Assembly (NCBI RefSeq): GCF_914767665.1
Contig: NC_059505.1
Coordinates: forward strand, 26,843,506-26,907,505
Length of the DNA: 64,000 nt
Direction: 5' to 3'
Source of the DNA: Harmonia axyridis
Lineage: Eukaryota; Arthropoda; Insecta; Coleoptera; Coccinellidae
Below, one piece after another: positions 34,601 to 46,574 of the stretch. The stretch's first letter is position 1; each line of letters begins with the position of its first letter. The notes below the pieces were generated by a model. That model saw only the letters and a list, made by a program, of their open reading frames with translations, made no database searches and was not told where the DNA came from. The position numbers and the translations under genes are program-made.

Positions 34601-37600
34601 CAATCATATAATTGTCAGAATCCTTTAGAGGCTCACACTATGATTGTGTTCTTAGTGCAAGAGAAAAACATTAAATATTATTCTGAAAATGTGCCATTAG
34701 CAAATTTTTGCCAATTAACAACCAAACACAAAAACTATTTTTTTTTATGAATGCACTATCAATAAAACAAAAAAAACCTCTTCGCTCTTAAACCAACGTT
34801 TCTCTTGATTTATAAGCTTTCTCAGGTAAGAAAAAAAATAGTGTTTCCCTTGTTGAATAAACTAGAACGTCACATAGGTAAACAATTACACCTAAAAACC
34901 ATCGAAGGATCGTTAATTATATTCTGAAAAATAAAATTTTCACTAAGTGGTCTCAATATGGAACAAGGATTATCACTTAAATTGAATGCATCTTTTGATA
35001 AACTGAATTCTGTCGACATTGATACAATAATAATAAAACAATACATAGTTGGGAAACTCTGTGAATACGTGCACATCAAGGATGAATCAAGATGGGTATT
35101 GAATATGTTTATTATACATATACACGATGTCCCTAGATTGAACTTACAATCGAAAATGAGAAATGCATCGAATAGTGTCGAAAGAAAAGAGCTTTATCAA
35201 CATAGGCTTTTTTTTTGTTCTTGAGGCTGGTGAAGATTGATTTTCTCTCAACTTTTTCTTCATAGCATCTGCACTTCTCGTACGATAGTCACGATAGTGA
35301 AACGTTCAATCGCAATACTGTCAAAGAAGTGTTTGTAGTTAACACTCACACCTTTACAACGACGTATCATATGATCCAATGTGATCAATAGCGAACGAGA
35401 TATACTCAGTTGAATAAATGTGCGCGAAATACAAAAATACTTTTGGCCGAACTTAATATATCATTAACATAGAAGTCAGCAGTCACATCTAGTACTAAAC
35501 TAATAAATAATCTTATGAAACACCTTGCGTTCAAGCGTGTGAAGCTTAGTTCGATCAACTGAGTAACATCAGGCCCAGAGGGTCTGATACGTCAGTATCA
35601 TTCAAACTACCTCAATTCGAGAAATCCCCATATATTCATCCTGTCTGGACCGTAGTACAGTCTTTGTATCTGTAATTATTGTTTATGACTTCAGCCAACC
35701 AACATTGCAAATCTCATTACTGCACAAAATCTACCCTAACTATACACGAGCCGCACTTTCATGAAACGCTATATTGCAACATTCATAAGGTCCTAACATC
35801 GGATGCTGTGGAAGTTTCCCGGAACCCAAATATGTATATGCGAATGTCACTAATAATCGCATCTTAAAATGCGTAACAGTTCAAACAAGTCCTCCTTTAC
35901 GCTTCAAGCAGAGCCGCCCTTGATCAAAGAAAACGGGGAGCTACGTGCATAATATAAGCTTGCAAATCCTCTTTCGGTTACATTTCAGCTATTTGGCTCC
36001 CATATTATGTATATGATATATGTTTATATCTGTTTGCATTCTGTTAACGGGATTCAAAACAGGGTCCCTCAAAGGAAACTAGAGGGACTTAATTTTACGA
36101 CTGCTTCAAGCAGATCCGCACTAGAAATTCGGATATAGAGAAGCTAGTCTTATTTATAGAGAGGGCGGTAATGAGAATTCGCCGAATTTGGTCCATCCTC
36201 AACAAAATAGTAGTTTACCCATTCCGCATTGATTTGAGAAGAAAATTCATCATCATTCACTAAGAATGGAAATTTTCCACTTCTTCTTCAAGTAGCTCTT
36301 CGATTCGAATGATGGCAATCATAATTTTATTGGTAGCAGTTCAAAATAATTCTGCTGAGCTTTTCTCAAACCAGGTTCTCAGGTTCCGCAACCATGATAT
36401 TCTTCTTCTTCCGAGTCCCTTCTTACCTACTACTTTTCCTTGAATTATTATATTCTGCAGTAAGGAGTATCTCTCTTTATTTCTTGCTTAATTCTTGTTC
36501 TATAATGATACCACTATCATAAAATGGCTCATAAAATGGCCAATGTATTCGTGCTTACTTCTCTCAACTGTATATTATAATATATAATAATATATTATTA
36601 TATTATTATTATTATATTATATTATTATTATAAATGATTTTCAGGTCTTTTCTCATTCTCTCTAGCACTTCTTCATTTGTTACGTGAGCTGGTCTACTTC
36701 ACTTCATATTGATTAGTTCGTCTACATCTGAATATTCCATCCTATCTATTATTATTATTAAACATAGATTGAAATTCAGGCAAAAATATGATACAGATTA
36801 TCTGGAGAGAAAGAGGAAAAAAATAAATAACAGAAAAAAAAACAAAAATTACACAAAAAGGTTCCTTTCCCTTGAATGCCAACTGTCATAAATCTCATCC
36901 TAAACCTAACTTTATCTACTCGACTAATTTATATCTATCTAACTATCCTAATGCTAGCCTAATCTCCTACACTTAATGTTCTTTTTTTATACTTTATACA
37001 ACAATTATGCTCAATTTATATGTACACACAGTAAGTACCTACCTACTGACGGTAAGTATATCTCTAGTCGACTTTAATAATACAACTGAAAATCCTTCAT
37101 TTTCTCTCGTTCAACTCAACTTTGATGTTATAGCGGTCAAACTCAGATTACATAAAATCTTCTTACAGTGCTAAGTTCCTCAAAGAACCAAGATCCAAGA
37201 ATGTTAATCCCCTCAAGTCAGAAACAGTGCAACAATAATGTTCTGTGCAACAATTTAGTTCTGTCTTGTCACCAGATGATTAATGATTGAAAATTTAAAA
37301 TAATATGAAAATGAAAATAGACAATAATTTAGCATTATGGGGAAATAAACTGTTATAAGCTTCATTGAAAATTTCAAGCATATCACATCATCAGAAAAAT
37401 ATAAGCAGAATATCGAAAAAAAAAGACGAAACCTAAATAGAATTTGAAGTGAAACAACAATTTCAAGCTTTTCTTTATAGCTTCAATTCATTATCATTAT
37501 TATGTAACGTGTTGATATCGTGGTAAGAACCATAAAAAGTTCAAGTATAATATCGGCTTTTGAGCGCTCGTCCATTCACGCAAATGGTTCAATTGACACA

Positions 37601-37920
37601 TAATTGAACAAGATTAAAAATCTCTTGAAATTAGTGCTGTCATCATTTCTATTAGAACTTTCATTTCTATATGGAATACATATCAAAGCCACATCACCCG
37701 ACACTATGTAGAATATATGCGATACAAAATGGCGAATGCGCCGATGCCAGAAGTCTTCAATATACTCAAAAAGTTTTAATACTTTCATTGTACCATAGCA
37801 GAAACATTCGATGGAATATACTTAACAGCTTTGCAAAGATTAATTGCTATTTTATTAATATTGCAGTAATACCTTAACGACAAACATACAACTTGTCACT
37901 CAATGAGTTCCAGGCCTAAC
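34601..37920. other. Long non-coding stretch; AT microsatellite at 36570-36640
   Basis: No gene recognised. A TATTA/ATT-rich simple sequence lies at 36570-36640. The 88-codon frame at 34958-35224 (MEQGLSLKLNASFDKL start) has no known relatives and no signal peptide. Confidence 0.35.
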
Positions 37921-37924
37921 GAGT

Positions 37925-38045
37925 AAAACACATGATTTCTTAAAAATTCAAAATAGTTACTTTCAAGAGTTATTAATGTATTTCAACGCTTCTCTAACTT
38001 TTCAATACCGCTTCTATAGAAATATTCGTCTTTGTTTTCGACAAT
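37925..38045 (-). pseudogene. irritans-like mariner C-terminal scrap
   Basis: The minus strand reads ENKDEYFYRSGIEKLEKR, a stop for Trp, then LITLESNYFE. It is nearly identical in part to the mariner end at 9540-9600. Confidence 0.7.
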
Positions 38046-38089
38046 CACTTGGATAATTTTGAATTTCATGAAATATTCAACAGCTATAC

Positions 38090-38670
38090 AGGGTGTCCCA
38101 AAAACACCACGTCAAACGAAAACGGAATGTGCTCTACCTGATCGTTTATATGTATAAAAGTCTCACAGTTTTCGAGATATTTGATGTTTTATGGAAATGT
38201 TGATATTTCCCACTGATGCCATAGATAATAGTTATTTATGCAACAAGTGCAAAAAGTGAATGTTTATTGCACTCGACGTGAAATTGTCACTCAATTGGAC
38301 AACACGTCGAGTGCAATAAACAATTTTTGCACGAGTTGCATACAACATTTTTTTTACGTTCATGCAAAAAGCAAAAAATGATTTATTGAGGTGCGGCACT
38401 AGGTGTAGGAAAAGCGCAACTTGAATACTTTATTATTAATATCGATTTGCATCGAAACAGGAACTAATACGTTACGAACAATTTAACTCAAACTTTATTT
38501 TTACCCTCAATGTTGAAAATGAATGAACAATTGGTGACAGCACGTTGAAGTAGAATGACAGATGAGTACAATAAAAACTTTATTGCACTAGTGAAATAAA
38601 GAACTTGTTTTTCCACTAAATATAGTTCAATAAAGTTTTGCTTTTCGCATGAATGTAGAAAAAATACTTT
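38090..38670. repeat. Palindromic repeat cluster
   Basis: Opens with tacagggtgtcccaaaaac. It contains a hairpin with perfect 19 bp arms (gtttattgcactcgacgtg at 38262-38280, complement 38303-38321) and a looser outer pair, gttcatgcaaaaagcaaaa at about 38360 and ttgcttttcgcatgaat at about 38638. Non-coding. Confidence 0.65.
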
Positions 38671-39690
38671 TCAAATCAGTTTTTTTTCCGTGAATATTGT
38701 TGAATGACATACACTTTCCCGAACTATCTTGATATTGTATTTATTGTTCGGAGAAATAAATTTCATTGAATTTGTATTTGATTTGATTCTTGATAGTTTC
38801 TGCGATAGTTATTGTCACGATAGTAACTGAAAATTAGCATTCAATTGGATTAACTATCACCGTGAAAATGAGCCTTTAAACTCCGCAACTGCATTCAACA
38901 CAGCACAAAATTTTTCATTCAGTCATGCACAAATGATCCCACTATAGTCATTCAGCGGACTTGAACAAGCATAATAGATTGAATTGCGAAAAATCGTTGC
39001 ATAAACCAACAATTCATACACTGGCCATCTTTCACGAAAAAAATTCGCACTTTTTCCACAGTGCAAGCGTCGTTTTTCGTCGACATTTCCACAATGCCGA
39101 AACTAAATGAGCGTGACAAATTCACAGAGCGGAACTCGAGGAGCTATTATTGTCAAGTTTGAAAGGACTTGTCAATAAACGTGGCCATTTCGATGCAACA
39201 GCCCCATAAATTTCGATGGGACATGTAGACCGGCCGAGTTAAAATGGGCAATTGATTAGTTTCCGATGGCCTCTCCCGCACAATAGGCCAATTATTTCAT
39301 CGGAGTTCAATAAACGGAAATGCGAAGTGTATCCAATAGTGAAATGAATTCGAGGCGAATGATGATTTTGGGAATGGCTTTGTAGAATTTCGATGATGTA
39401 CTGATTCGGATTTGGCTCTTATCTAAGGTAAATATGAGATGTGATAATATTGGTATGAAAAAGTAGATTTTACGCCAAGGGAATGAAATGGATCTTTTTC
39501 CTAGGTACGTACATTCTGGATGGTATGCAAAAGTATACAGGATGATTTGTTTGTTCACCGACAGATTTTGCCATATGAAAGGTCGTGCAATTTTAACAAA
39601 AGAACCTTATAGGAATATTTGTCCGATTTCAATTATTTATGGAAATGAGTGGCTGCGAAGGTTTCATTCATGTACATTGTACAGGGTGGG
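38671..39690. other. Non-coding stretch, nothing recognised
   Basis: No coding similarity; 39100-39310 is somewhat GC-richer. Confidence 0.35.
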
Positions 39691-40570
39691 CAAATAAGCG
39701 AGGTAAGCGGCTATATCTTAGGATCCACTCATCGTAGAGACTTGCGGTAAAAAATTTTAACACTAAAGTGTACAAGAAAACACACTGGAAATTGTTTTGG
39801 AGTTCATACCTCTACCGCTAGGGGGCATAATAGCTATCGTGGGTAAGAAAAATGAATTTCACTCGAAAATGTTTCATATGAAGTTGAAGAAAAAATATCA
39901 TCACTGTAATCCTTGGAAAATTCTCTATTTTTTTAAATTGTCACTTTCGATTTTACGACATCAAATAAGGGTAGGGGAAAAGGAGAAATCTGACTGATTG
40001 AAATGCCTGTAACTTCAGTTTGGCTCAACATTTTTGAGCAAATTAGATCTCGTCTAAGAGATAATGTCTTGTTGATTGAGGACAAAATATACTCATGATA
40101 AATTTGTTTTTGCTGCTTTCGATAGGGGGCGCTAAGTGAGAAGTTCATTGTTTTGTTAATTTTACTCTGAAATTTCAAATGTAATGATAGGATTTTATTA
40201 ACAGAAACAGAAGTTCCATCGAATTTGCATGAAAAAACCTGAAGGTCGCAAAGCGATAGTTTTAGTCGTTTTGGAGTTACGGCCGAAAGAAGATATTCTT
40301 CAACCGATGCACTGCGAAAAACCAAATTGTGTCTTTAGATTCTAACAAAAACAGAAATCCCATCAAATTTGTATGCAAAAATCAAAAGGTCGCAAAGCGA
40401 TAGCTCCAGGCCTTCTGGAGTTATGGCCGAAAGAAGACATAATTTAGTTTTTCAGTGCATCAGTTGAAGAATATCTTTTTTCGGCCATAACTCCAGAACG
40501 CCTGGAGCTATCGCTTTGCGACCTTTTGATTTTTGCATATAAATTTGATGGGATTTTGTTTCTGATCGTT
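39685..40570. repeat. Complex repeat with two direct and one inverted unit
   Basis: Begins acagggtgggcaaataagcg. At its right side a unit of about 100 bp (aacagaa-tcccatcaaattt, then tcgcaaagcgatagctcc and gagttatggccgaaagaaga) occurs at 40200-40300 (+), 40345-40440 (+) and 40465-40563 (-). The last two form a hairpin of about 90 bp arms. Non-coding. Confidence 0.75.
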
Positions 40571-41490
40571 GAATCACGTTGATCACGTGATTCAAAGATG
40601 CTTTGATTGGTTGAACATATTGAACCAATCTGAACATTACATTGCGATAGGGCGATCAAGTGATTTGATTAAAATTAAAACATTTTGATCCTCTTCCTCG
40701 TGGTCACGAGACCCAGGGCTTAATATTTTTCTCTCTAATGTTGTGCACGACCGCTCAAGGATGCATTTATGTATTTGGCAACTGTTATCAATCTCTGATA
40801 TAATAAATAGTCAAAATATAAAGAAATGTATTTAGTCTTATATCACTGACGAATATCAAAATCTGACGGAACTGAATCCGTCTAAGTGTATTTTTCAATA
40901 TGAAGTGACTCCTCAGAGTAATAAACATAGATAGAGGGAGCATATGTCATTTCCAGGAAGCAAATTTTGTCCTCAACATGAACTATCAAATTTGACAGGA
41001 AGCGCGCCGAAATGAAAATATATTTCACTCAATTCGCGAGTTTCTCCACAAAGAACGTACTACTCCCGTAGTAATTCAACGTTTCATATTCACTCAAAAT
41101 ATATTGTAATAAATACCTAAATATATCATAAATTCAGAAGACAAACTTCAACCGCGCCAAACAACCGATGACACTAGGAGAGCAAAAGTTGCCAAATCTT
41201 AGATTTCAGCAAGTAGATACAGAAAATAATAAATATTCTGCTCATTATAAATTCGACAATTAGAAGAAATATCGGATTTCAAATATTCAAATTGGCATAT
41301 TTAATCGGGAATCACTCAAATAAATATATTTCATTCAATATAATATACATTCATAACGATATAGTGAAATTATGGATTTGAAAATAAATCACAATCCGAC
41401 AACGCAATCCAACCATGTTGGGGACATGTAAAAATTACGTATACTCCCTCTATCTATGTTTATTACTTTATGAGTGACTCTAATACTACA
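40571..41490. other. Non-coding stretch, nothing recognised
   Basis: AT-rich, no family recognised. Confidence 0.4.
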
Positions 41491-41494
41491 CGTC

Positions 41495-41603
41495 TAGCGT
41501 AATTGACTGACTGTACCAGTGCGAATTATTTCGAATTTTTGTCGAACTGATACCATAATTAGCTCGAATCGATTCGCACTGGTGCAGCCAGTTGATTACG
41601 CTA
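41495..41603. mobile_element. 109 bp MITE with TA ends, copy 1
   Basis: Ends tagcgtaattgactgactgt and (reversed) tagcgtaatcaactggctgc form long terminal repeats; each arm contains caccagtgcgaat or its close match. A second copy sits at 47975-48084. The TA at each edge suggests a Tc1/mariner-mobilised MITE. Confidence 0.8.
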
Positions 41604-42211
41604 TCAACTCTTAGCTTCATCCTGTCAAAACTGACAGATGTCAAACTAGCGAACTTAATCAAAATGAAACGTCTCATTGAAAAACATCATTATCCATCAG
41701 AACGATAAGGACATAATCAGTGACAAAGCATAACATTCCCGCTGAGTCCGCTCACACCTCACATCACGAACTCCTTATTCAAGCTCATCTATTGTTCGCA
41801 CCCCTCTTCTCCTCGGAAATCATTCCTCAGAACCACCCCTTATTCGAACGGAGATAACGTATGTGGCCTCATGAATATTCAATTGCATAATATTATTCAC
41901 TTAGCTAATGAAATTCAAATGATGATTTCATATGTTTTCCCGCTAAAAGCTTTTTGACACATCATTCTGGGGCCAAATGGAACAGAATGCGGTCATTTAA
42001 TATCGTTCTAATTGGACCGCCAACCTAAACGTCCATTGGAAGCGCGGTGTGTTCAACTCTTCGGCCAGCAGATCATTATCGCGCTGCTTTGTGGAGAGGT
42101 AACCCTGATACGGGGGGCTTGTCGAGTTTGTACACAATATTATTCGTTTGGGTAGGTTTATCGAGCGCTTCGTAGGCGATTCACAACTCGGAACGAAAAA
42201 TTAAGGAAAGT
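41604..42211. other. Non-coding stretch, nothing recognised
   Basis: No coding similarity; 41990-42200 is GC-richer and unexplained. Confidence 0.35.
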
Positions 42212-42548
42212 ATACAGGCTGATATTATGGGTTTAAGTTCTAAACACTACAACTTTCGGTTGAATATCTACCAATCGGAGGGAAATTAGCTAACATTCAT
42301 CTCGATACAGAAGAAATCGCTGCCTGCACCAGCTACATGTACTTGGGGGTCGAATTTGATATTACAGGCAGGGACGATCATTAAAAAACGAATAAACCAA
42401 GCTAGGGGTCTTGTCTCGTGTTTGAATTAGGGCTGGGACTTTTTCGCCTTTTTGTATTCGAATATTCATCCATAATCCGAGCGTTTTGATGAGTGACTAT
42501 ACCCTTTGCGACGTGGTATAATCGTTTTGGTGTTTTGTTTCTCGCCAT

Positions 42549-43008
42549 ATACGCTCTATTAGTGTGACGTCACACACCGCCATTTTTGGTTCTCCTGTCA
42601 GTGTTCGGAATCCAAACAAATAAATTGTCATTCAAATTAGTATGGTCTCGTTGAAGGAATTGGCTTCTTTTCATAAATAAGAGTATTTGAGGAACGATTT
42701 CAGTATTAATTCATAGACAGAAGGAACGAGGTTAATACAGTAACTTTGAATCCTGTATCATTAACCAGATTTTGTAAAAAGCCGTGTTTATTAGTTGAAC
42801 CTCAAGTTCGAACTCACGGCATTAATTTCGTTCCTTCTGTCTATCAATTAATAGTATAATCGTTCGTTAAATAATCTCATTTATCAAAATAAGCCAATTT
42901 CTTCAACGACAACGTACTAATTTGAATGACAATTTGTTTGTTTGGATTCCGAACACTGACAGGAGAACTAAAATGGCAGTGTGTGACGTCATCACTAATA
43001 GAGCGTAT
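42549..43008. mobile_element. Foldback/MITE palindrome inside the hAT
   Basis: Arms of about 190-200 bp face each other: atacgctctattagtg at 42549 and cactaatagagcgtat ending 43008. Both arms hold a tgacgtca site, ctcctgtcagtgttcggaat, attcaaattagta and cagaaggaacga or their complements. The spacer is about 70 bp. No coding sequence. It is probably a separate element that entered the hAT, or a duplicated arm structure of it. Confidence 0.8.
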
Positions 43009-43420
43009 TGCGATCATTTCCACAGTAACGTAATTGGACGTTCGCCAAAAAAATAAAAGTCAAGCTCAGTGAAATTTCATTGAATTTTGCAAAAGGCATG
43101 TTAGAATCTTATATTCCATTTCTATATTTTTTCATTGATGAAATCCAAATTTTATTGATTTTTCTTTGGCTGAATACCTTTTTCTACTACTATTAAATGA
43201 ATAATTTTAATTCAATTGTATCTATGAATTTCAATATTATGTAATTTCCAGTAATTTTAATATTAATAAAACGATTTGTCCGTAGTGAATCACAACACCT
43301 TGTTTTAATCATTCCTGAATAGTGATCAAGTGATCATTCAAACTTTCATTCGTAACTTCATAAATATCCAACTACTCACTGAATAGAAAACTATTTACTG
43401 AATAATCAGTGAATACTCAA

Positions 43421-43555
43421 CTATTCACTGATTATTCATAAATAGAAAAGTAGTCATTGATTATTCAACTATTCAGTGAATACTTGACTATTCACTGATT
43501 ATTCATGAATAGAAAAGTAGTCATTGATTATTCAACTATTCAGTGAATATTCATG
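43421..43555. repeat. 67 bp tandem repeat, two copies
   Basis: ctattcactgattattcat at 43421 and 43488 open two nearly identical 67 bp units; partial units flank them. Located subterminally in the hAT. Confidence 0.85.
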
Positions 43556-44159
43556 ATTATTCGAATAATGCAAAATGCAATTATTTGAATAATTATTCAA
43601 TGATTATTCGAATATTCAAATCATTCGTTCATGATTCCCAGCCCTAGTTTGAATGGACTTGGAATGTAGTCTGGAGTGGCGAGATTGGGAAAAAACTAGG
43701 GTACAACATATATGAAACGATGATCAAAAGTTCTTTACTATACGGAGCAGAAACATGGCGAATCTCAGAGAACAATAAAAGGAAACTGGAGGCCATCGAG
43801 ATGGAAGTGTTTAGATGTTCATTGGGAATATCCAGAAGAGACCGAATACGAAATGAAGAAGTTCGAAGAAGAATGGGAGTAGAAGAATCTCTTATGACAT
43901 ACGTCAAACGCAGGCAACTTGTTTGGTACGGACATATGCAAAGGATGGATAATGCTAGATTACCAAAGCTGATCATGGAATGGATACCACCACATCGTAG
44001 AAAACTCAGAAAACCTTGAATTGAGGGGGTTTCTAAAGTGATGAGCTCAAGGAATCTGACAGAAAACCAGTGGAATAACAGGGGATCATGGAAATTGGGC
44101 GTCGAACAACGACGAAAGACGTTTCAAAGCCGATTTATACATACATACAGGCTGATATT

Positions 44160-44700
44160 CCTCATAAGGAATGTAGAATCAATTTCTTCTTCATATAATA
44201 AATTTTCAAATTTAATATTAGGTGCGCACCTAAGTTCCCGCTGTCTGTCATGAGCTGGATGACTCCAGCTGTAAGTGCTGGTAAAGTTCTGTATTCAGAA
44301 CTTTCTTCTTCCGATGAATTGGTATTACAATTACAGATATGTGTTCCCCTGAAAAGATTTGACATTTAACAGTTACTAATTTCGAATGCAAAATCGACGA
44401 AATATGACTATGAACAGTTATCATGTTTCATTGACCAATTTCTGATACTCCATCACCTTGGGCGCATTCAGCAGAAATATCGGTAGCGTAAATAGCTCCG
44501 CTACTGTCAGTTTGGTAACGTTAGTATTCTCTAAGATGCATAGAATACCTGGTGTGTCTACTTATACCTGTAAAACTTTCAGACAAAACGGGAGATTTTT
44601 CGGATTTATACCTACTTGATTTTGAGGGATCGCGGGCTTTTCAGATGGCGCATACATCGTTTACATTTGACATTTCTCTCAATTCTCGACACTTGTGAAC
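44160..44700. other. Non-coding stretch
   Basis: A short minus frame ICNCNTNSSEEESSEYRTLP, ALTAGVIQLMTDSG at 44230-44345 is unrecognised. The arm of a 27-base inverted repeat lies at 44531-44557 (partner 46024-46050). Confidence 0.35.
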
Positions 44701-44701
44701 C

Positions 44702-45749
44702 AAGGGCGTAGATCTTTTTTTTCTTGGGGAGGGATAATCGAAAAAAAAATTTTTGACGACAACTTTTATTCATATCTGTAATGTTAGAAAAAGAAGTTTG
44801 ATAATGAAGTTTGAACCAAATTACTCGAAATAATTTTTGTTGTTACTAATTCGGTTGTTCTTACCTTGTTTTCAAATAAGAGTTACGAAGGAAAATGAGA
44901 AATTACTTGGATAATTTTGAGAAAAAAAAGTTTCATGAATATGAGCCCACAAAGGCTTTGCTTTCAATATACAGGTTGTTTCTAGTGTGTCGTACAGTTT
45001 ATCAAATGCTCATTAATCTTCGCTACAGATTAGGTAAATAAATACCAAAACTTATAATTAATGCATTCATTAGAACTGACTAGCTGGATCTTAAAAATAA
45101 TTTGGATTTTCCTGAGGATTACTAGAGATTTTTCTCGAAATCGATAGCAGATACGACAAAACTATAACAAACCAAAAAGTGTAGTACTGGACCAGAGTTT
45201 TTCTTCTACATTTTTCTAAACTAACAGCCATTCACCAAAATATAGATTTGGAGGAAGAAAGCAGGCATCCTTCCAGAAAATATATCACCCTGTAGATTTG
45301 CACTCAAAATTAGCATATCACATATGCCCGCCACTCACGAAGCGTTTTTTCGAGCGTTTGGTAGCAAGCGTTCAAGAGATTCCAGTCGGGCAGTCAAGTT
45401 CATTCTCTGATTTACAGTCGTGCGGCCGTGTCCCGAGCTGCCCGACTGGAATCTCTTGAACGCTTGCTACCAAACGCTCGAAAAAACGCTTCGTGAGTGG
45501 CGGGCAATAGTGAAAACTTTGAACTGAAATATCTATGGCCAATTCATATTAAATATCTTGTGAAGGGAAGGTTATACGAGAAAATAACTTGAACTTCAAC
45601 ACATGTATCACAAAACAAAATGTTTGGGGACTCATGTTATAGGACTTTTTTTCTTAAAATGATCCGGAAATCTGTCATTTTCATTTGTATCCCCAATTTA
45701 GGAGCACCGTGTAATTTCCCCCAGTATCCCCCTATTTCTACGCTCTTGT
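44702..45749 (+). repeat. Dispersed TIR-bounded repeat, copy 2, with a MITE inserted
   Basis: It starts caagggcgtagatct and ends atttctacgctcttg, giving short terminal inverted repeats. It is the longer sister of 19335-20275. The MITE at 45325-45506 interrupts it; the uninterrupted site can be read from copy 1 (atatcacttgatgaaaac). Confidence 0.75.
45325..45506. mobile_element. Perfect-palindrome MITE, 69 bp arms
   Basis: The first 69 bases (45325-45393) and the reverse complement of the last 69 (45438-45506) are identical, starting tgcccgccactcacgaagcg. Flanks ata at 45322-45324 and 45507-45509 look like a 3 bp target duplication, and comparison with copy 1 of the host repeat gives a same-length empty site. 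Perfect arms imply a young insertion. Confidence 0.9.
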
Positions 45750-46574
45750 CGTGAACTTTGAGTATAGAACAATAATATTTTATATTCTATGGTCTGTCAT
45801 TATATTCCATTCATTTGAGTAAAACTTTCGATATGAACTGAATTGTAATTTATTGTGAATGTTTGCAGTGTCTAAAATCAGTATTTCCTTTTTAAACGGC
45901 ACCAGGCAGATGCGGGAATCCGAAACATTTTAAAGAGCGCCACCTTACAGCACTCTGGTGAAGCAGCCCACCAAAGCAACAGGTGGGTCTCTCAAAAAGT
46001 CTGAAACAAAATCGAATCAGTAAACACACCAGGTATTCTATGCATCTTAGTATTCTCTACTGAACGGGTTGCTCCTTTTCTTGACAGCAATAGTTTCTGT
46101 GGGTCCTTCTTGAAGGTTACGTTATGATGAGAGAAAATTTTCTGTTATAATATCGATTTTTAATCCCAAGTTTGCTTAAAGTATTATTACTATTTTCTTC
46201 TTCAATATATGGGAAAATCATTCAGAGTAACATTTCAGATTGTTAATAATAGTATATGTTTCAGTTTTCATTATTACTATATTTGAACTTCAAATTTCGT
46301 CCCAAAATCACTGTCACTAATGTCAGTTACTCAACATGTTACCAAAAAGTAGCATAAAATAAACTCGCTACCAAAGATGGCTATCTCTTGGTAGCATACG
46401 CTCCGTAGTGGAAACTGATAGAATGCGTTCAGCAGAAAATTCATTGAATAATGTCAACTGTTACACAACTGCTGACTTTGCTGAACCTGCCCATCGTAGT
46501 ACATATTAATTAAATTTCAAAGTACCAGTGATGATTTGCTAGTGTTATTGCATTTCTTCAGATATCAGTATATG
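45750..46574. other. Intergenic; contains a 27-base inverted repeat arm at 46024-46050
   Basis: No gene seen. It lies downstream of gene A (minus strand), so it may hold that gene's 3' UTR, but no AATAAA on the minus strand is obvious. Confidence 0.35.

Larger units (their letters stand above)
42428..43646. mobile_element. Non-autonomous hAT element with 8 bp target duplication
   Basis: Terminal repeats tagggctggga (42428) and tcccagcccta (43636-43646) are flanked by exact 8 bp copies of gtttgaat at 42420-42427 and 43647-43654. This is the hAT signature. The 1219 bp insert has no transposase. It contains a 460 bp palindrome at 42549-43008 and a 67 bp tandem repeat at 43421-43555, and interrupts the LINE reading frame. 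Confidence 0.92.
42227..44144 (+). mobile_element. 5'-truncated RTE-like LINE with 15 bp target duplication, split by a hAT
   Basis: The 15-base direct repeat atacaggctgatatt at 42212-42226 and 44145-44159 brackets the insertion. Coding text starts with ACTSYMYLGVEFDITGRDDH at about 42330, breaks at the hAT (42428-43646), and resumes MIKSSLLYGAETWRISENNK, RKLEAIEMEVFRCSLGISRR, DRIRNEEVRRRMGVEESLMT, then VSKVMSSRNLTENQWNNRGS and WKLGVEQRRKTF, the C-terminal region of insect RTE polyproteins. It ends in a tacatac-type tail. A TGA follows HRRKLRKP. Without the hAT the LINE is about 0.69 kb. Confidence 0.9.
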
